A stretch of DNA of 64,000 nucleotides from 9FT-COMBO-48-23 sp964400675 (GTDB taxonomy: Bacteria > Chloroflexota > Dehalococcoidia > GIF9 > UBA5629): positions 1-64,000 of the forward strand of contig CAYNVO010000011.1 in assembly GCA_964400675.1 (NCBI GenBank), read 5' to 3'. Every line of letters begins with the position of its first letter. The first letter of the stretch is position 1. This document shows, one piece after another, positions 34,252 through 42,053 of this stretch. The notes under the pieces were generated by a model. It did no database searches and was not told where the DNA came from. It saw nothing but the letters and a program-made list of their open reading frames with translations. The position numbers and the translations under genes were made by a program.

Positions 34252-35916
34252 ATGGGTGGGCGGAGGACAAAGCCCCAACTTGCCTCTGGAGATAAGGCTC
34301 TAGACTTAAGTCTGCAAGACTTGGTTAATAGTCTGGAAGACGAACTTTTTATCGTAGACAATGAATATCATATAAAGTTCGTTAACTTAGCTATCATGCA
34401 GAGGTTGGGTGGACATGCCGCTTCTCCAGTTGGCAGACTGTGTTACGATGTCTTTGAGGCTAGAGGAAGTCCTTGCAGCTCACACTTGTGGTTATGCCCT
34501 ATAAACAAAGTATTACACAGCGGTAAATCAGTTGTAATCGTTCATCCCAGATATCCTATAAGCTCGGACATTGTCTCAAACGAACACATTAGAATCGTTA
34601 TGTACCCACTAAGAGATAGCCGCGGCAACATAAGCGCTGTCGCTGAGTTAAGACGAGACGTCACTGTAGAAAAAGAGATGGAGCATCAGGTTCTGAGACG
34701 TCATCATTATCTTCAAGCTTTAAGTCGTATTTCAAGCGCTACGAGCGGGTTGCGGAATTTGAATAGTATCTTAAATGTATGTCTAGACATTGCCTTGGAG
34801 TCTGTCGATGGTGAAATAGGGGGTATTCTGCTTTTTGATGAACAAAAACAAAGGCTACATTATCGTGTTTCTCGTGGTTTATCCGCCAAATATGTTGAGA
34901 AAATGCAGATGGCTCCGGGAGAAGGGATAGCGGGCAGAGTGGTGAAAACTGGGGAGCCTATCCTGGTGGAGGACATCTCAAAAGACGCACGTGTTGTTCA
35001 TAAGGATTTGATCAGTACTGAGGGACTTAAGGGATTTGCCAGCGTTCCATTGAAAGCGAAGGAAAAAGTTGTAGGTGTGATTAACATGGCGAGTCATATG
35101 CCAGGCCGATTCAGGGAGGATGACATCTATCTTTTAAACTCAATGGGTTGTCAGATAGGAATTGCAATTGAGCAGGCGAGACTCTATGACCGTCTGGCAA
35201 GTGCAGCGAGGAGGTACCAGGCTCTTCTTCGGCATGCTTTGACTGCTCAAGAGGATGAAAGAAAGAGAATTGCTCGCGAGCTCCATGATGAGACCAGCCA
35301 GGCTATTACCAGCTTGACTCTCAGTCTGCAAGCAATTATGGGGATGGCTGAAATGAAGGGCATTGTAGATAAAGACATCATAGAAAGGCTTAGATCAACA
35401 CATGCCTATACAGTTCATGCTGGCAATGAAATAGTTAAGCTTATGAAGGAACTCCGCCCCACATTATTGGATGAGCTTGGAATGCCTGCAGCTATTCATC
35501 GCTATGCCAAAGATACCCTTCAAACTCAAGGTGTTGGTGTAACTGCTGAATTTTTGGGTACAGACGGGCGTTTTCCCCCGGAGACCGAAGTAACGCTTTT
35601 CCGTGTTGCTCAGGGACTTATAGGGAACATCTTGAAGCATTCAGGTGCGAAAAATGCTGTAATTAAGCTAGAGTGTGATAACGCCAAATGTGTATTAAAA
35701 ATCGAAGATGACGGCAAAGGTTTTAATGTTAGCAAGCTTACACGTGTAGATCATAGCGGTCGGGGTGCGGGTCTATTCACCATGAAGGAGAGAGTGAGGT
35801 TGGCAGGAGGTAATTGTAAGATTGAATCCCGGCCGGGACAAGGAACCAAAGTTACGGTGAATATCCCGCTCCCTGCGAGTGAGGTAGATGAAAAAGATAA
35901 AAGTCTTGATAGTTGA
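34252..35916 (+). CDS. PAS-GAF sensor histidine kinase (NarL-type, HisKA_3)
   Basis: A 554-residue soluble kinase with no membrane helix. It has a PAS domain (about 20-130) and a GAF domain (about 160-310, APGEGIAGRVVKTGEPI). The dimerisation/phospho-acceptor domain has RIARELHDETSQ (His about 345), and the HATPase has DDGKGFNV and GAGLFTMKERVRLAGG. The PAS domain holds three cysteines (about 64, 75, 82; GRLCYDV, SPCSS, WLCPI) that could make it redox- or metal-sensitive. ATG 34252, with GAGG 9 bases upstream, is preferred over TTG 34237. It overlaps the response regulator gene by 29 bases, so the two form a pair. The signal is unknown; the carbon-fixation genes downstream are a candidate target. 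Confidence 0.85.
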   Translation: MGGRRTKPQLASGDKALDLSLQDLVNSLEDELFIVDNEYHIKFVNLAIMQRLGGHAASPVGRLCYDVFEARGSPCSSHLWLCPINKVLHSGKSVVIVHPRYPISSDIVSNEHIRIVMYPLRDSRGNISAVAELRRDVTVEKEMEHQVLRRHHYLQALSRISSATSGLRNLNSILNVCLDIALESVDGEIGGILLFDEQKQRLHYRVSRGLSAKYVEKMQMAPGEGIAGRVVKTGEPILVEDISKDARVVHKDLISTEGLKGFASVPLKAKEKVVGVINMASHMPGRFREDDIYLLNSMGCQIGIAIEQARLYDRLASAARRYQALLRHALTAQEDERKRIARELHDETSQAITSLTLSLQAIMGMAEMKGIVDKDIIERLRSTHAYTVHAGNEIVKLMKELRPTLLDELGMPAAIHRYAKDTLQTQGVGVTAEFLGTDGRFPPETEVTLFRVAQGLIGNILKHSGAKNAVIKLECDNAKCVLKIEDDGKGFNVSKLTRVDHSGRGAGLFTMKERVRLAGGNCKIESRPGQGTKVTVNIPLPASEVDEKDKSLDS

Positions 35917-36541
35917 TGATCACACTCTCGTGAGAGACGGAATCCGGGCTTTACTAGGTTTAGTTGCCGATATAGAAGTGGTTGGTGAGGCAACGAATGG
36001 CAGGGACGCACTGGAAAAAGTCGAACAGCTTGCCCCAGATGTGGTACTGATGGATCTGTCAATGCCTATTATGGGTGGGCTTGAAACAACACGGAGAATA
36101 CGCAAGAAACACCCGGCGACGAAAGTGTTGGCACTAACCCAATATGATGATAGCGACTATGTAGTCCCTGTTATCGAAGCAGGAGCTCGTGGTTTTGTTA
36201 CTAAGATGGCGGCGTTTTCAGAACTTGCCTCAGCTATTCAAGCCGTGTATAGCGGAGATTCTTATCTGTCGCCTTCGGCAGCAAAGGCGCTTGTTCAAGA
36301 ATACCAGCAAAAAACCACTGTAGAGGGGGAAAAAGACCCTTATAATCAGTTGACAGACAGAGAGAGAGAAGTGCTTAAGCTTGTTGTCGAAGGGTACACT
36401 GCTCGCGAAATAGCAGATATACTGGTCATCAGTCCTAAAACAGTGGAGTGGTATAAAAGTAACTTAATGAATAAGATTAACATCCATAACAAAACTGACC
36501 TCATTAAGTTTGCCATACGCAAAGGAATTATAGCCGCGTGA
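35888..36541 (+). CDS. NarL/FixJ-family response regulator
   Basis: A 217-residue regulator. The receiver domain has Asp10/Asp11 (VLIVDDH), phospho-acceptor Asp56 (VLMDLSMP) and Lys106. The C-terminal LuxR-type helix-turn-helix has LTDREREVLKLVVEGYTARE and SPKTVEWYKSNLMNKI. It is the expected phosphorylation partner of the overlapping kinase and would bind DNA upstream of its targets. Its receiver is strikingly like the second receiver of the protein at 40503-41291, suggesting duplication inside the locus. The ATG lies within the kinase gene; the GTGAGG upstream could serve as ribosome binding site. Confidence 0.9.
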   Translation: MKKIKVLIVDDHTLVRDGIRALLGLVADIEVVGEATNGRDALEKVEQLAPDVVLMDLSMPIMGGLETTRRIRKKHPATKVLALTQYDDSDYVVPVIEAGARGFVTKMAAFSELASAIQAVYSGDSYLSPSAAKALVQEYQQKTTVEGEKDPYNQLTDREREVLKLVVEGYTAREIADILVISPKTVEWYKSNLMNKINIHNKTDLIKFAIRKGIIAA

Positions 36542-36667
36542 TGACCCGGGCGAAGTTCCTCCGCTAATCTTAAGCCGCTTCTGCCCCAGATTCTTCCCAA
36601 CAAAAATCAAGTGTTATTCCAGTAATAATTCTGGGGATCGAGCCATGTTTTCTTAGAGGTTTTCCTA

Positions 36668-36696
36668 TTGTCGCTTAATTTATAACCATGTACTAT
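36668..36696 (+). promoter_or_regulatory. Promoter of the flavoprotein-metV-metF operon
   Basis: -35 TTGTCG (36668-36673), a 17-base spacer and -10 TACTAT (36691-36696), giving a leader of about 30 bases before the ATG at 36734. Confidence 0.5.
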
Positions 36697-36733
36697 TCTC
36701 GTAGATTTAGTAGTTTCTGTTCAGAAAGAGCCT

Positions 36734-38857
36734 ATGTATCCATCTACAGCAAAAGGCGCCAATAAATATCAGCCCGATAAAATGACAAAATTCTCTTTTG
36801 ATCATAGCCTAGTTCCACCATGCCAAGCTGCATGTCCGTTACATATGGAAATACGTGAATATGTTGATTTAGTTGCCCAGGGAAGGATTATGGAAGCTCT
36901 GCAAGTGATAAGGGATGGTAATCCGTTCCCCTCTATTTGTGCTTATGTTTGTACTCACCCATGTGAGGATGCTTGCAGGCGTAGCCAGGTGGACAAGCCT
37001 GTTGCCATTCGTGCGCTGAAGAGGTTTGCAGTTGAATTTGGTGGTGATAGAAGAATCCGTGCTGAGGCAGAAACTATGCATAGTGAGAGGGTAGCTATAG
37101 TAGGTTCTGGCCCAGCAGGGATGGCCTGTGCCTACTATTTACGAAAATTGGGTTATCCTGTAACTATCTTCGAAGCTCATTCTGGTGTAGGTGGCATGCT
37201 TCGGGTAGGTATTCCACAGTATAGGCTTCCCCGTGAAGTACTGAATACAGAAGTGCAAAGGTTGATGCAGATGGGCGTTGAAATAAGGACAAATACGCGT
37301 GTAGTCTCATTAGACCTGCTATCTGACATGGGTTACAAAGCCATCTTTATAACTATTGGTGCTCACCAAAGCCTTAGGATGGGCATAGAGGGTGAGGATG
37401 GCCCCGGTGTAATAGATGGTGCCACTTTTCTCCGCGAGGTGAATCTTGGTCTCAAACCATCTTTAGGTAAGAAAGTTGCTGTAGTGGGAGGTGGTAATGT
37501 AGCAGTTGATGCTGCGCGTACAGCTCTCCGCTTAGGCGCACACAAAGTAAGTATTCTCTACCGTCGCAGCCGGGCAGAAATGCCAGCAGACCCGATAGAA
37601 ATAGAGCAAGCCTTGGAAGAAGGGATTGACATTCGCTTCTTGGTGGTGCCGGTTAAATTAAAAAGGCGTAATGGGCAGTTAAGTATAAGTTGTATAAAGA
37701 TGGAGCTTGGCGAACCTGATGCTACCGGTAGACGGCAGCCTATACCTATTAAAGGCAGCGAATTCAATAGGCAGGTAGACATACTGATTACAGCTATTGG
37801 ACAGTCACCTCAGGCTCCAAGTGATTTCCGTCTGCGTATCGGCAGAGGGAGCACTATTCATGTTGACCCAGTCACTCTTACTACAAATAGGGTGGGAGTT
37901 TTTGCTGGTGGTGATGCTGTCACTGGACCGGCGACCGTAACCGAAGCTTTGGCATCTGGTAGGCTGGCAGCTTTTCGTATTGATGATTATCTTCAGCATA
38001 GATATCCGCAAGTTGACAAGGAAATGCGGTCACATTTGCAAGGTGATCTGTTGCCTGAGACTGTAGAGATGATCAGAAAAATAGGTCGGCTTGAACCTCC
38101 GATTCTGCCGCCTGAAGCAAGAATAGAAGATTTCAAGGCGGTGGAGTCGGTTTATGATTGGTCAACTGCTGTTAATGAAGCAAGAAGGTGTCTTCGGTGT
38201 GGTATGGGGGCTGAAATTGTGTCACAAGATAAATGTGCCACTTGCCTGAATTGTATAAGAGTCTGCCCATATCATGTTCCACGCCTCGATGTTAACGGTG
38301 CAGTTCAGATACCAGTTGAGCAATGCCTGGCTTGTGGTATATGTGTTGCGGAATGTCCGGCGAAAGCGATAGTTCTGCGGAAGCCATATGACCAGAGACA
38401 GGTAACCGACGAACTACATTATATACTTAAGTCCGCAGAGAAATCGAAATTCAAGCCGTTCATCGTCGGTTTTTGCTGCCAGTATGGACTTTTTGGTACT
38501 GGCACTCTGGCAAACCTGTGGCGGGAAGCTAAAGCTGGCATCTGGATAGTGCCTGTCTTGTGTGTGGCAAAAGTGGAGGCCGAACATATGTTGCATGCCT
38601 TTGAGATGGGCGCAGAAGGAGTTTTCATTGCTGGATGTGGTGAACAATGCGCTAGGGAGAATACGGCGTTGTGGATTAGTCAACGTGTTGGTAAGGTTAG
38701 AAAGACGTTAGCTCAGATCGGTCTTGAGCCTGAGCGAATACGAGATTTTATGTTGAGCTCTGCTAATGAAGATATTGCTCAGGACCTGGATAAGTTCGTT
38801 GAACAAATAACCGGGTTATATTTTACCTCGACAATAGTGCAGGAGGTGAAAAGTTGA
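36734..38857 (+). CDS. GltD/NfnB-like flavoprotein fused to a 2[4Fe-4S] ferredoxin and an MvhD domain
   Basis: A 707-residue fusion. Residues 1-100 form the Fe-S domain of GltD-type oxidoreductases (Cys about 30, 34, 69, 73, 77, 81). Residues 115-430 hold two dinucleotide sites, VAIVGSGPAGMACAYYL for FAD and VAVVGGGNVAVDAA for NAD(P)H, and close with FAGGDAVTGPATV. Residues about 495-550 carry two ferredoxin motifs (CATCLNCIRVCP and CLACGICVAECP). From about 571 it is MvhD/FlpD-like (FIVGFCCQYGLFG, LCVAKVEAEHMLHAFEMGA, GCGEQC). It probably passes electrons from NAD(P)H to the MetV/MetF methylene-THF reductase encoded next, possibly in an electron-bifurcating complex; that is inference. The MvhD part lacks the usual CNWC, having CCQYG. 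Confidence 0.85.
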   Translation: MYPSTAKGANKYQPDKMTKFSFDHSLVPPCQAACPLHMEIREYVDLVAQGRIMEALQVIRDGNPFPSICAYVCTHPCEDACRRSQVDKPVAIRALKRFAVEFGGDRRIRAEAETMHSERVAIVGSGPAGMACAYYLRKLGYPVTIFEAHSGVGGMLRVGIPQYRLPREVLNTEVQRLMQMGVEIRTNTRVVSLDLLSDMGYKAIFITIGAHQSLRMGIEGEDGPGVIDGATFLREVNLGLKPSLGKKVAVVGGGNVAVDAARTALRLGAHKVSILYRRSRAEMPADPIEIEQALEEGIDIRFLVVPVKLKRRNGQLSISCIKMELGEPDATGRRQPIPIKGSEFNRQVDILITAIGQSPQAPSDFRLRIGRGSTIHVDPVTLTTNRVGVFAGGDAVTGPATVTEALASGRLAAFRIDDYLQHRYPQVDKEMRSHLQGDLLPETVEMIRKIGRLEPPILPPEARIEDFKAVESVYDWSTAVNEARRCLRCGMGAEIVSQDKCATCLNCIRVCPYHVPRLDVNGAVQIPVEQCLACGICVAECPAKAIVLRKPYDQRQVTDELHYILKSAEKSKFKPFIVGFCCQYGLFGTGTLANLWREAKAGIWIVPVLCVAKVEAEHMLHAFEMGAEGVFIAGCGEQCARENTALWISQRVGKVRKTLAQIGLEPERIRDFMLSSANEDIAQDLDKFVEQITGLYFTSTIVQEVKS

Positions 38858-39537
38858 TAGTTGCGGAACAGAAGCCTCTTGAAGCAATCAGGCAAATGAT
38901 TGCTCCATACCATAGGGTGTTGATTCTTGGCTGTGGTACATGTATGACAGTCTGTGATGCTGGCGGTGAACGTGAAGTATCCTTTCTCCATTGTTCATTA
39001 CGATTGATACAGGCAAAAAGCGGAGAAGAGCCACATATCTTTTCTGAGTATATTTTGAAAAGGCAGTGTGACCCTGAATTTATAGACCTTCTTGTTGATA
39101 AAGTCAGTGATGTGGATGCCATTCTTTCCTTGGGTTGTGGTATAGGTGTGCAAGCCATAGCTGAATGTTTCCCAGATATGCCCGTATTGCCTGGTGTTAA
39201 TACCTCTTTTATGGGTATGGCTAAGGAGTGGGGGGTCTGGGATGAGCGGTGCGTTGCGTGTGGAGATTGCAGGCTGGAGGATACTGCTGGCATTTGCCCT
39301 ATTACCAGGTGCACCAAGGGAATATTAAATGGGCCTTGTGCCGGCACCAAAAATGGTAAATGTGAAGCAAGTAAAGACATGGAGTGCGCGTGGATTCTCA
39401 TCTATCAGCGACTGGAAAGGCTGCAGCAACTTGAGAAAATGCGCCGATATTACCCGCCGAGAAATTTCCGCGCCGTCCCAAGGCCAAAGAGGCTTGTAAA
39501 AAAAGTTAGTGTTGGTGCAGGAGAAAGCGATGGCTAA
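38854..39537 (+). CDS. metV: MetV, iron-sulfur/zinc subunit of methylenetetrahydrofolate reductase
   Basis: A 227-residue protein of the MTHFR C-terminal family (PF12225). LGCGTCMTVCDAGG (about 28-41), LSLGCGIGVQA (about 92-102), and CVACGDCRLEDTAGICPITR followed by GPCAGTKNGKCE supply the many cysteines that bind Fe-S clusters and zinc. In acetogens MetV partners with MetF and links it to an electron-input module. TTG start with CAGGAGG upstream, overlapping the previous stop by 4 bases. It overlaps metF by 8 bases, so the three genes are translationally coupled and very likely encode one complex. Confidence 0.92.
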   Translation: MIVAEQKPLEAIRQMIAPYHRVLILGCGTCMTVCDAGGEREVSFLHCSLRLIQAKSGEEPHIFSEYILKRQCDPEFIDLLVDKVSDVDAILSLGCGIGVQAIAECFPDMPVLPGVNTSFMGMAKEWGVWDERCVACGDCRLEDTAGICPITRCTKGILNGPCAGTKNGKCEASKDMECAWILIYQRLERLQQLEKMRRYYPPRNFRAVPRPKRLVKKVSVGAGESDG

Positions 39538-40432
39538 TTCATTGTTTGAGGAGAAGCTCTATTCTGATACGTTCTTAGTGACGACGGAAGTTGGCCCACC
39601 AAAAGGGGCAGATGTGTCAGAATTGATTCACCACATAGACCTGCTAAAAGATAAAGTTGATGCCATCAATGTCACTGACCATCAGAGTTCGGTTATGCGT
39701 TTTCCGTCGTTGGGTGGCTGTCTGTTGGTAAAAGAATTGGGTGGGGAACCCATTCTTCAAGTAACCTGTCGTGATAGAAATCGCCTTGCTCTCCAAGCTG
39801 ATCTTCTTTTTGCATATTCCAGGGATGTCCGTAATGTCCTTTGTCTTACGGGTGATTCTATTGATGTAGGTGACCATAGAGAAGCCAAGCCTGTCTTTGA
39901 CCTAGATTCAATACAGTTATTGAAAGCGATAAGAACTATGGAGTCTGGAACGGATATGGCAGGCAATGAACTTAAGAAAGCTCCGAAATTTTGTGTTGGT
40001 GCCTCAGTTCATCCTGAAGCAGATTTCATCGAACCTCAACTTATTAAATTTGACAAGAAGGTTGCTGCGGGAGCGCAATTCTTTCAGACTCAGGGCATCT
40101 TCGACCTGGCAAGTATTCGGCGGTTCATGCAATACGCCTCACAGTTTAATGTGAAAATCCTGGCTGGAATTATAGTTTTGGCTTCCGCCAGAATGGCTCG
40201 ATACATGAATGAAAATGTACCTGGAATAATTGTCTGCCAGGCTATTATAGACGAACTTGCTGCTGTGGAGAAAGGCAAGGGACTTCAAAAGGGAATAGAG
40301 ATTGCTGCTCGCCTGATAAAGGCAATGAGGGAGGAAAAACTGTGCCACGGGGTACATGTTATGGCTGTAGGTAATGAAGGTATTGTGCCTGAAATCCTGG
40401 AGGCAGCCGAATTGGCCGGTGTCAGTCGCTGA
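39530..40432 (+). CDS. metF: Methylenetetrahydrofolate reductase, catalytic subunit
   Basis: A 300-residue MTHFR TIM barrel (PF02219): VTTEVGPPKGAD near the N-terminus with the catalytic Glu, INVTDHQSSVMRF, LCLTGDSIDVGDH, and GAQFFQTQGIFD. It reduces 5,10-methylene-THF to 5-methyl-THF, the last folate-bound step of the methyl branch before transfer to the corrinoid protein. ATG 39530 with CAGGAG 8 bases upstream is the start; the longer frame from 39509 is an artefact of the overlap with metV. The short type lacks the regulatory domain of eukaryotic enzymes, as expected of anaerobes with MetV. Confidence 0.93.
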   Translation: MANSLFEEKLYSDTFLVTTEVGPPKGADVSELIHHIDLLKDKVDAINVTDHQSSVMRFPSLGGCLLVKELGGEPILQVTCRDRNRLALQADLLFAYSRDVRNVLCLTGDSIDVGDHREAKPVFDLDSIQLLKAIRTMESGTDMAGNELKKAPKFCVGASVHPEADFIEPQLIKFDKKVAAGAQFFQTQGIFDLASIRRFMQYASQFNVKILAGIIVLASARMARYMNENVPGIIVCQAIIDELAAVEKGKGLQKGIEIAARLIKAMREEKLCHGVHVMAVGNEGIVPEILEAAELAGVSR

Positions 40433-40502
40433 GATGACACTTTAATAAAATGGATGCAGGATTTAATCAATGAATTAATGCTACTTATGGAGGTAAAGGA
40501 AG

Positions 40503-41291
40503 ATGGGGAACAGCGCAAAAATACTGGTTATAGATGACGAACTCGATTTCGTGGAAGCCTTCCGGATGGTATTTGAAGCTAAATCTTATCAAGTGGTAAC
40601 AGCATCAAATAGAGCAGAAGCTCAGGATGTGATGGGTGCAAATCCTGACATTATTGTGTTGGGCACTCTTGCTCCCGCCGGGCAAGCATTTGCAATGCAC
40701 AACTGGTTGAAGCAGCATCCAAAATACAAGGACATACCGCTAGTGGTAATTGATGCCAGCCATGAAGAGCGTCATATCAAAGGATGGAGAAGGTTTGAGG
40801 GCATACAAATTGAATGCGAAGCTTATATGACCAAGCCGATAGAGCCGGCTTCGATAGTGCCGCGAGTTCAAAACCTGCTTGAAGAGGCAACCAGACCCAG
40901 AAAGATTAAGGTGCTCATAGTAGATGACCATACAATGGTCAGACATGGGATACGTGCTCTTCTCACAGTGCAGAAGGACATGGAAGTGATAGGTGAGGCT
41001 GTGAATGGGCAGGATGCGCTTGAACAGGTGCAACGACTTTCTCCGAATGTTGCGCTGATGGATATAGTCATGCCTGTCATGAGTGGGCTAGAGGCAACAA
41101 GGCGAATAAGCAGCGAATATCCGCTAACAAGAGTTTTGATCCTGACCCAATATGATGAGGAAGAGAACATGCTTGTTGCCAAGCAGGCAGGGGCGCACGG
41201 TTTTATACCTAAAAGGGCAGCAAGCTCCGAACTTGTAGATGGCATAAGGGCTGTAAATGAGGGGAAATATTCTCCATGGTCGTTATCCTAA
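40503..41291 (+). CDS. Two-receiver response-regulator protein without output domain; first receiver degenerate
   Basis: A 262-residue protein of two receiver domains. The first (1-125) keeps the acidic pair (ILVIDDE, 11-12) and the Lys (MTKP, about 111), but the phospho-acceptor Asp is Gly54 (IIVLGTLAP), so it should not be phosphorylated. The second (about 134-262) is complete: Asp141/142, Asp187 (ALMDIVMP), Lys237. It closely matches the receiver of the regulator at 35888-36541. The protein ends where a DNA-binding domain would start. It may act as an adaptor, phosphate sink or protein-interaction regulator for the nearby kinase. ATG start with GGAGGTAAAGG upstream, 70 bases after metF. 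Confidence 0.85.
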   Translation: MGNSAKILVIDDELDFVEAFRMVFEAKSYQVVTASNRAEAQDVMGANPDIIVLGTLAPAGQAFAMHNWLKQHPKYKDIPLVVIDASHEERHIKGWRRFEGIQIECEAYMTKPIEPASIVPRVQNLLEEATRPRKIKVLIVDDHTMVRHGIRALLTVQKDMEVIGEAVNGQDALEQVQRLSPNVALMDIVMPVMSGLEATRRISSEYPLTRVLILTQYDEEENMLVAKQAGAHGFIPKRAASSELVDGIRAVNEGKYSPWSLS

Positions 41292-41327
41292 CAGTGTTAG
41301 ATGCGAGAGGACAATCAGGAGGGTGGA

Positions 41328-41594
41328 ATGCGACAAATATGTGAGACCTGTGCGTTCGCTAAAGATTTTACCGTGGGACCTGGCATATCAGGTTCGGATG
41401 AGGGTGTGGAGTGCACTAATTTAGAGTTTGCCAAATATCTTGACAGGCTACAAAAAAGCAATTCCTACCAGAAAGAGTTCAGTGAACGCGGCTTCATCAA
41501 AGTATTTAGAGTAGAAGCTGTCGCCTCTGATGAGAGCGAAGCATGTCAATTCTGGAGAGCTAAAAAGTTGAAGCATAAGAAAAGTGCAAAGTAA
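41328..41594 (+). CDS. Small cysteine-containing protein of unknown function
   Basis: An 88-residue protein beginning MRQICETCAFAKDF. It has a CxxC pair (5 and 8), one further Cys in GVECTN, and one in EACQFW, so a single Zn or Fe-S site is possible. It is basic at the C-terminus (KKLKHKKSAK). ATG 41328 is preferred to ATG 41301 because of an excellent AGGAGGG 5-11 bases upstream. I do not recognise the family. Its position, 36 bases after the two-receiver gene and before folD/fhs, suggests a link with the carbon-fixation locus, but nothing more can be said. Confidence 0.6.
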   Translation: MRQICETCAFAKDFTVGPGISGSDEGVECTNLEFAKYLDRLQKSNSYQKEFSERGFIKVFRVEAVASDESEACQFWRAKKLKHKKSAK

Positions 41595-41628
41595 CTAAAG
41601 GCTCTATTCAAAGACAGTATTTTGCCTC

Positions 41629-41658
41629 TTGCTTTCGTGTATTTGTGCATGATATAAT
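41629..41658 (+). promoter_or_regulatory. Promoter ahead of folD-fhs
   Basis: -35 TTGCTT (41629-41634), an 18-base spacer and a perfect -10 TATAAT (41653-41658). Transcripts would carry a leader of about 390 bases before folD. Confidence 0.55.
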
Positions 41659-41695
41659 CTAGCTTCGGCAAGGCAAGCAAAGCTCGGAGATTTAC

Positions 41696-41899
41696 TTGCA
41701 AGCGACCCTAGTCTATTATTCTCTAGACCATGGGCTTACTATTGCGGCTGTTGCTAGCGCTTCAGCTTCTAAATCAACAATTGAAGAATTTCGGTATAAA
41801 CTGAGTCATCAACAGATAGTTAGCCAGCTTAAGCAGTTTTGGACTCAGGACATTTGCTGCCTTTCGAATATGTCGTTTTACTCTCGGTTACTGTTATGA
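41696..41899 (+). CDS. Doubtful 67-residue ORF in the folD leader
   Basis: The 459-base stretch 41595-42053 holds the promoter above and this TTG-started frame (MQATLVYYSLDHGLTIAAVA...), with CTCGGAG about 8 bases upstream. The protein has no recognisable motif and a frame-like but unremarkable composition. It could be a leader peptide, a remnant, or chance. Apart from it and a GAAGGAGGA ribosome binding site for folD, I see no folded-RNA motif that I can name in this leader. Confidence 0.25.
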   Translation: MQATLVYYSLDHGLTIAAVASASASKSTIEEFRYKLSHQQIVSQLKQFWTQDICCLSNMSFYSRLLL

Positions 41900-42053
41900 T
41901 TGAGAAAGCTGTGGCGTTTTCAATACAATCAAATCTAAATCAGGGGCAAAGTAAATAAGTTGGGGGTGATAAATATAGGTAATACATATTGAATCCAGCC
42001 CAGGAATTTGAGCGAAAATAATCAGCCTTCAAAAGAAGGAGGAAAAACGAGAA

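Noticed and set aside
38823..39401. A 192-codon minus-strand frame opposite metV
   Set aside because: metV is unambiguous on the plus strand; the antisense translation is Ser/His-rich and without family resemblance.
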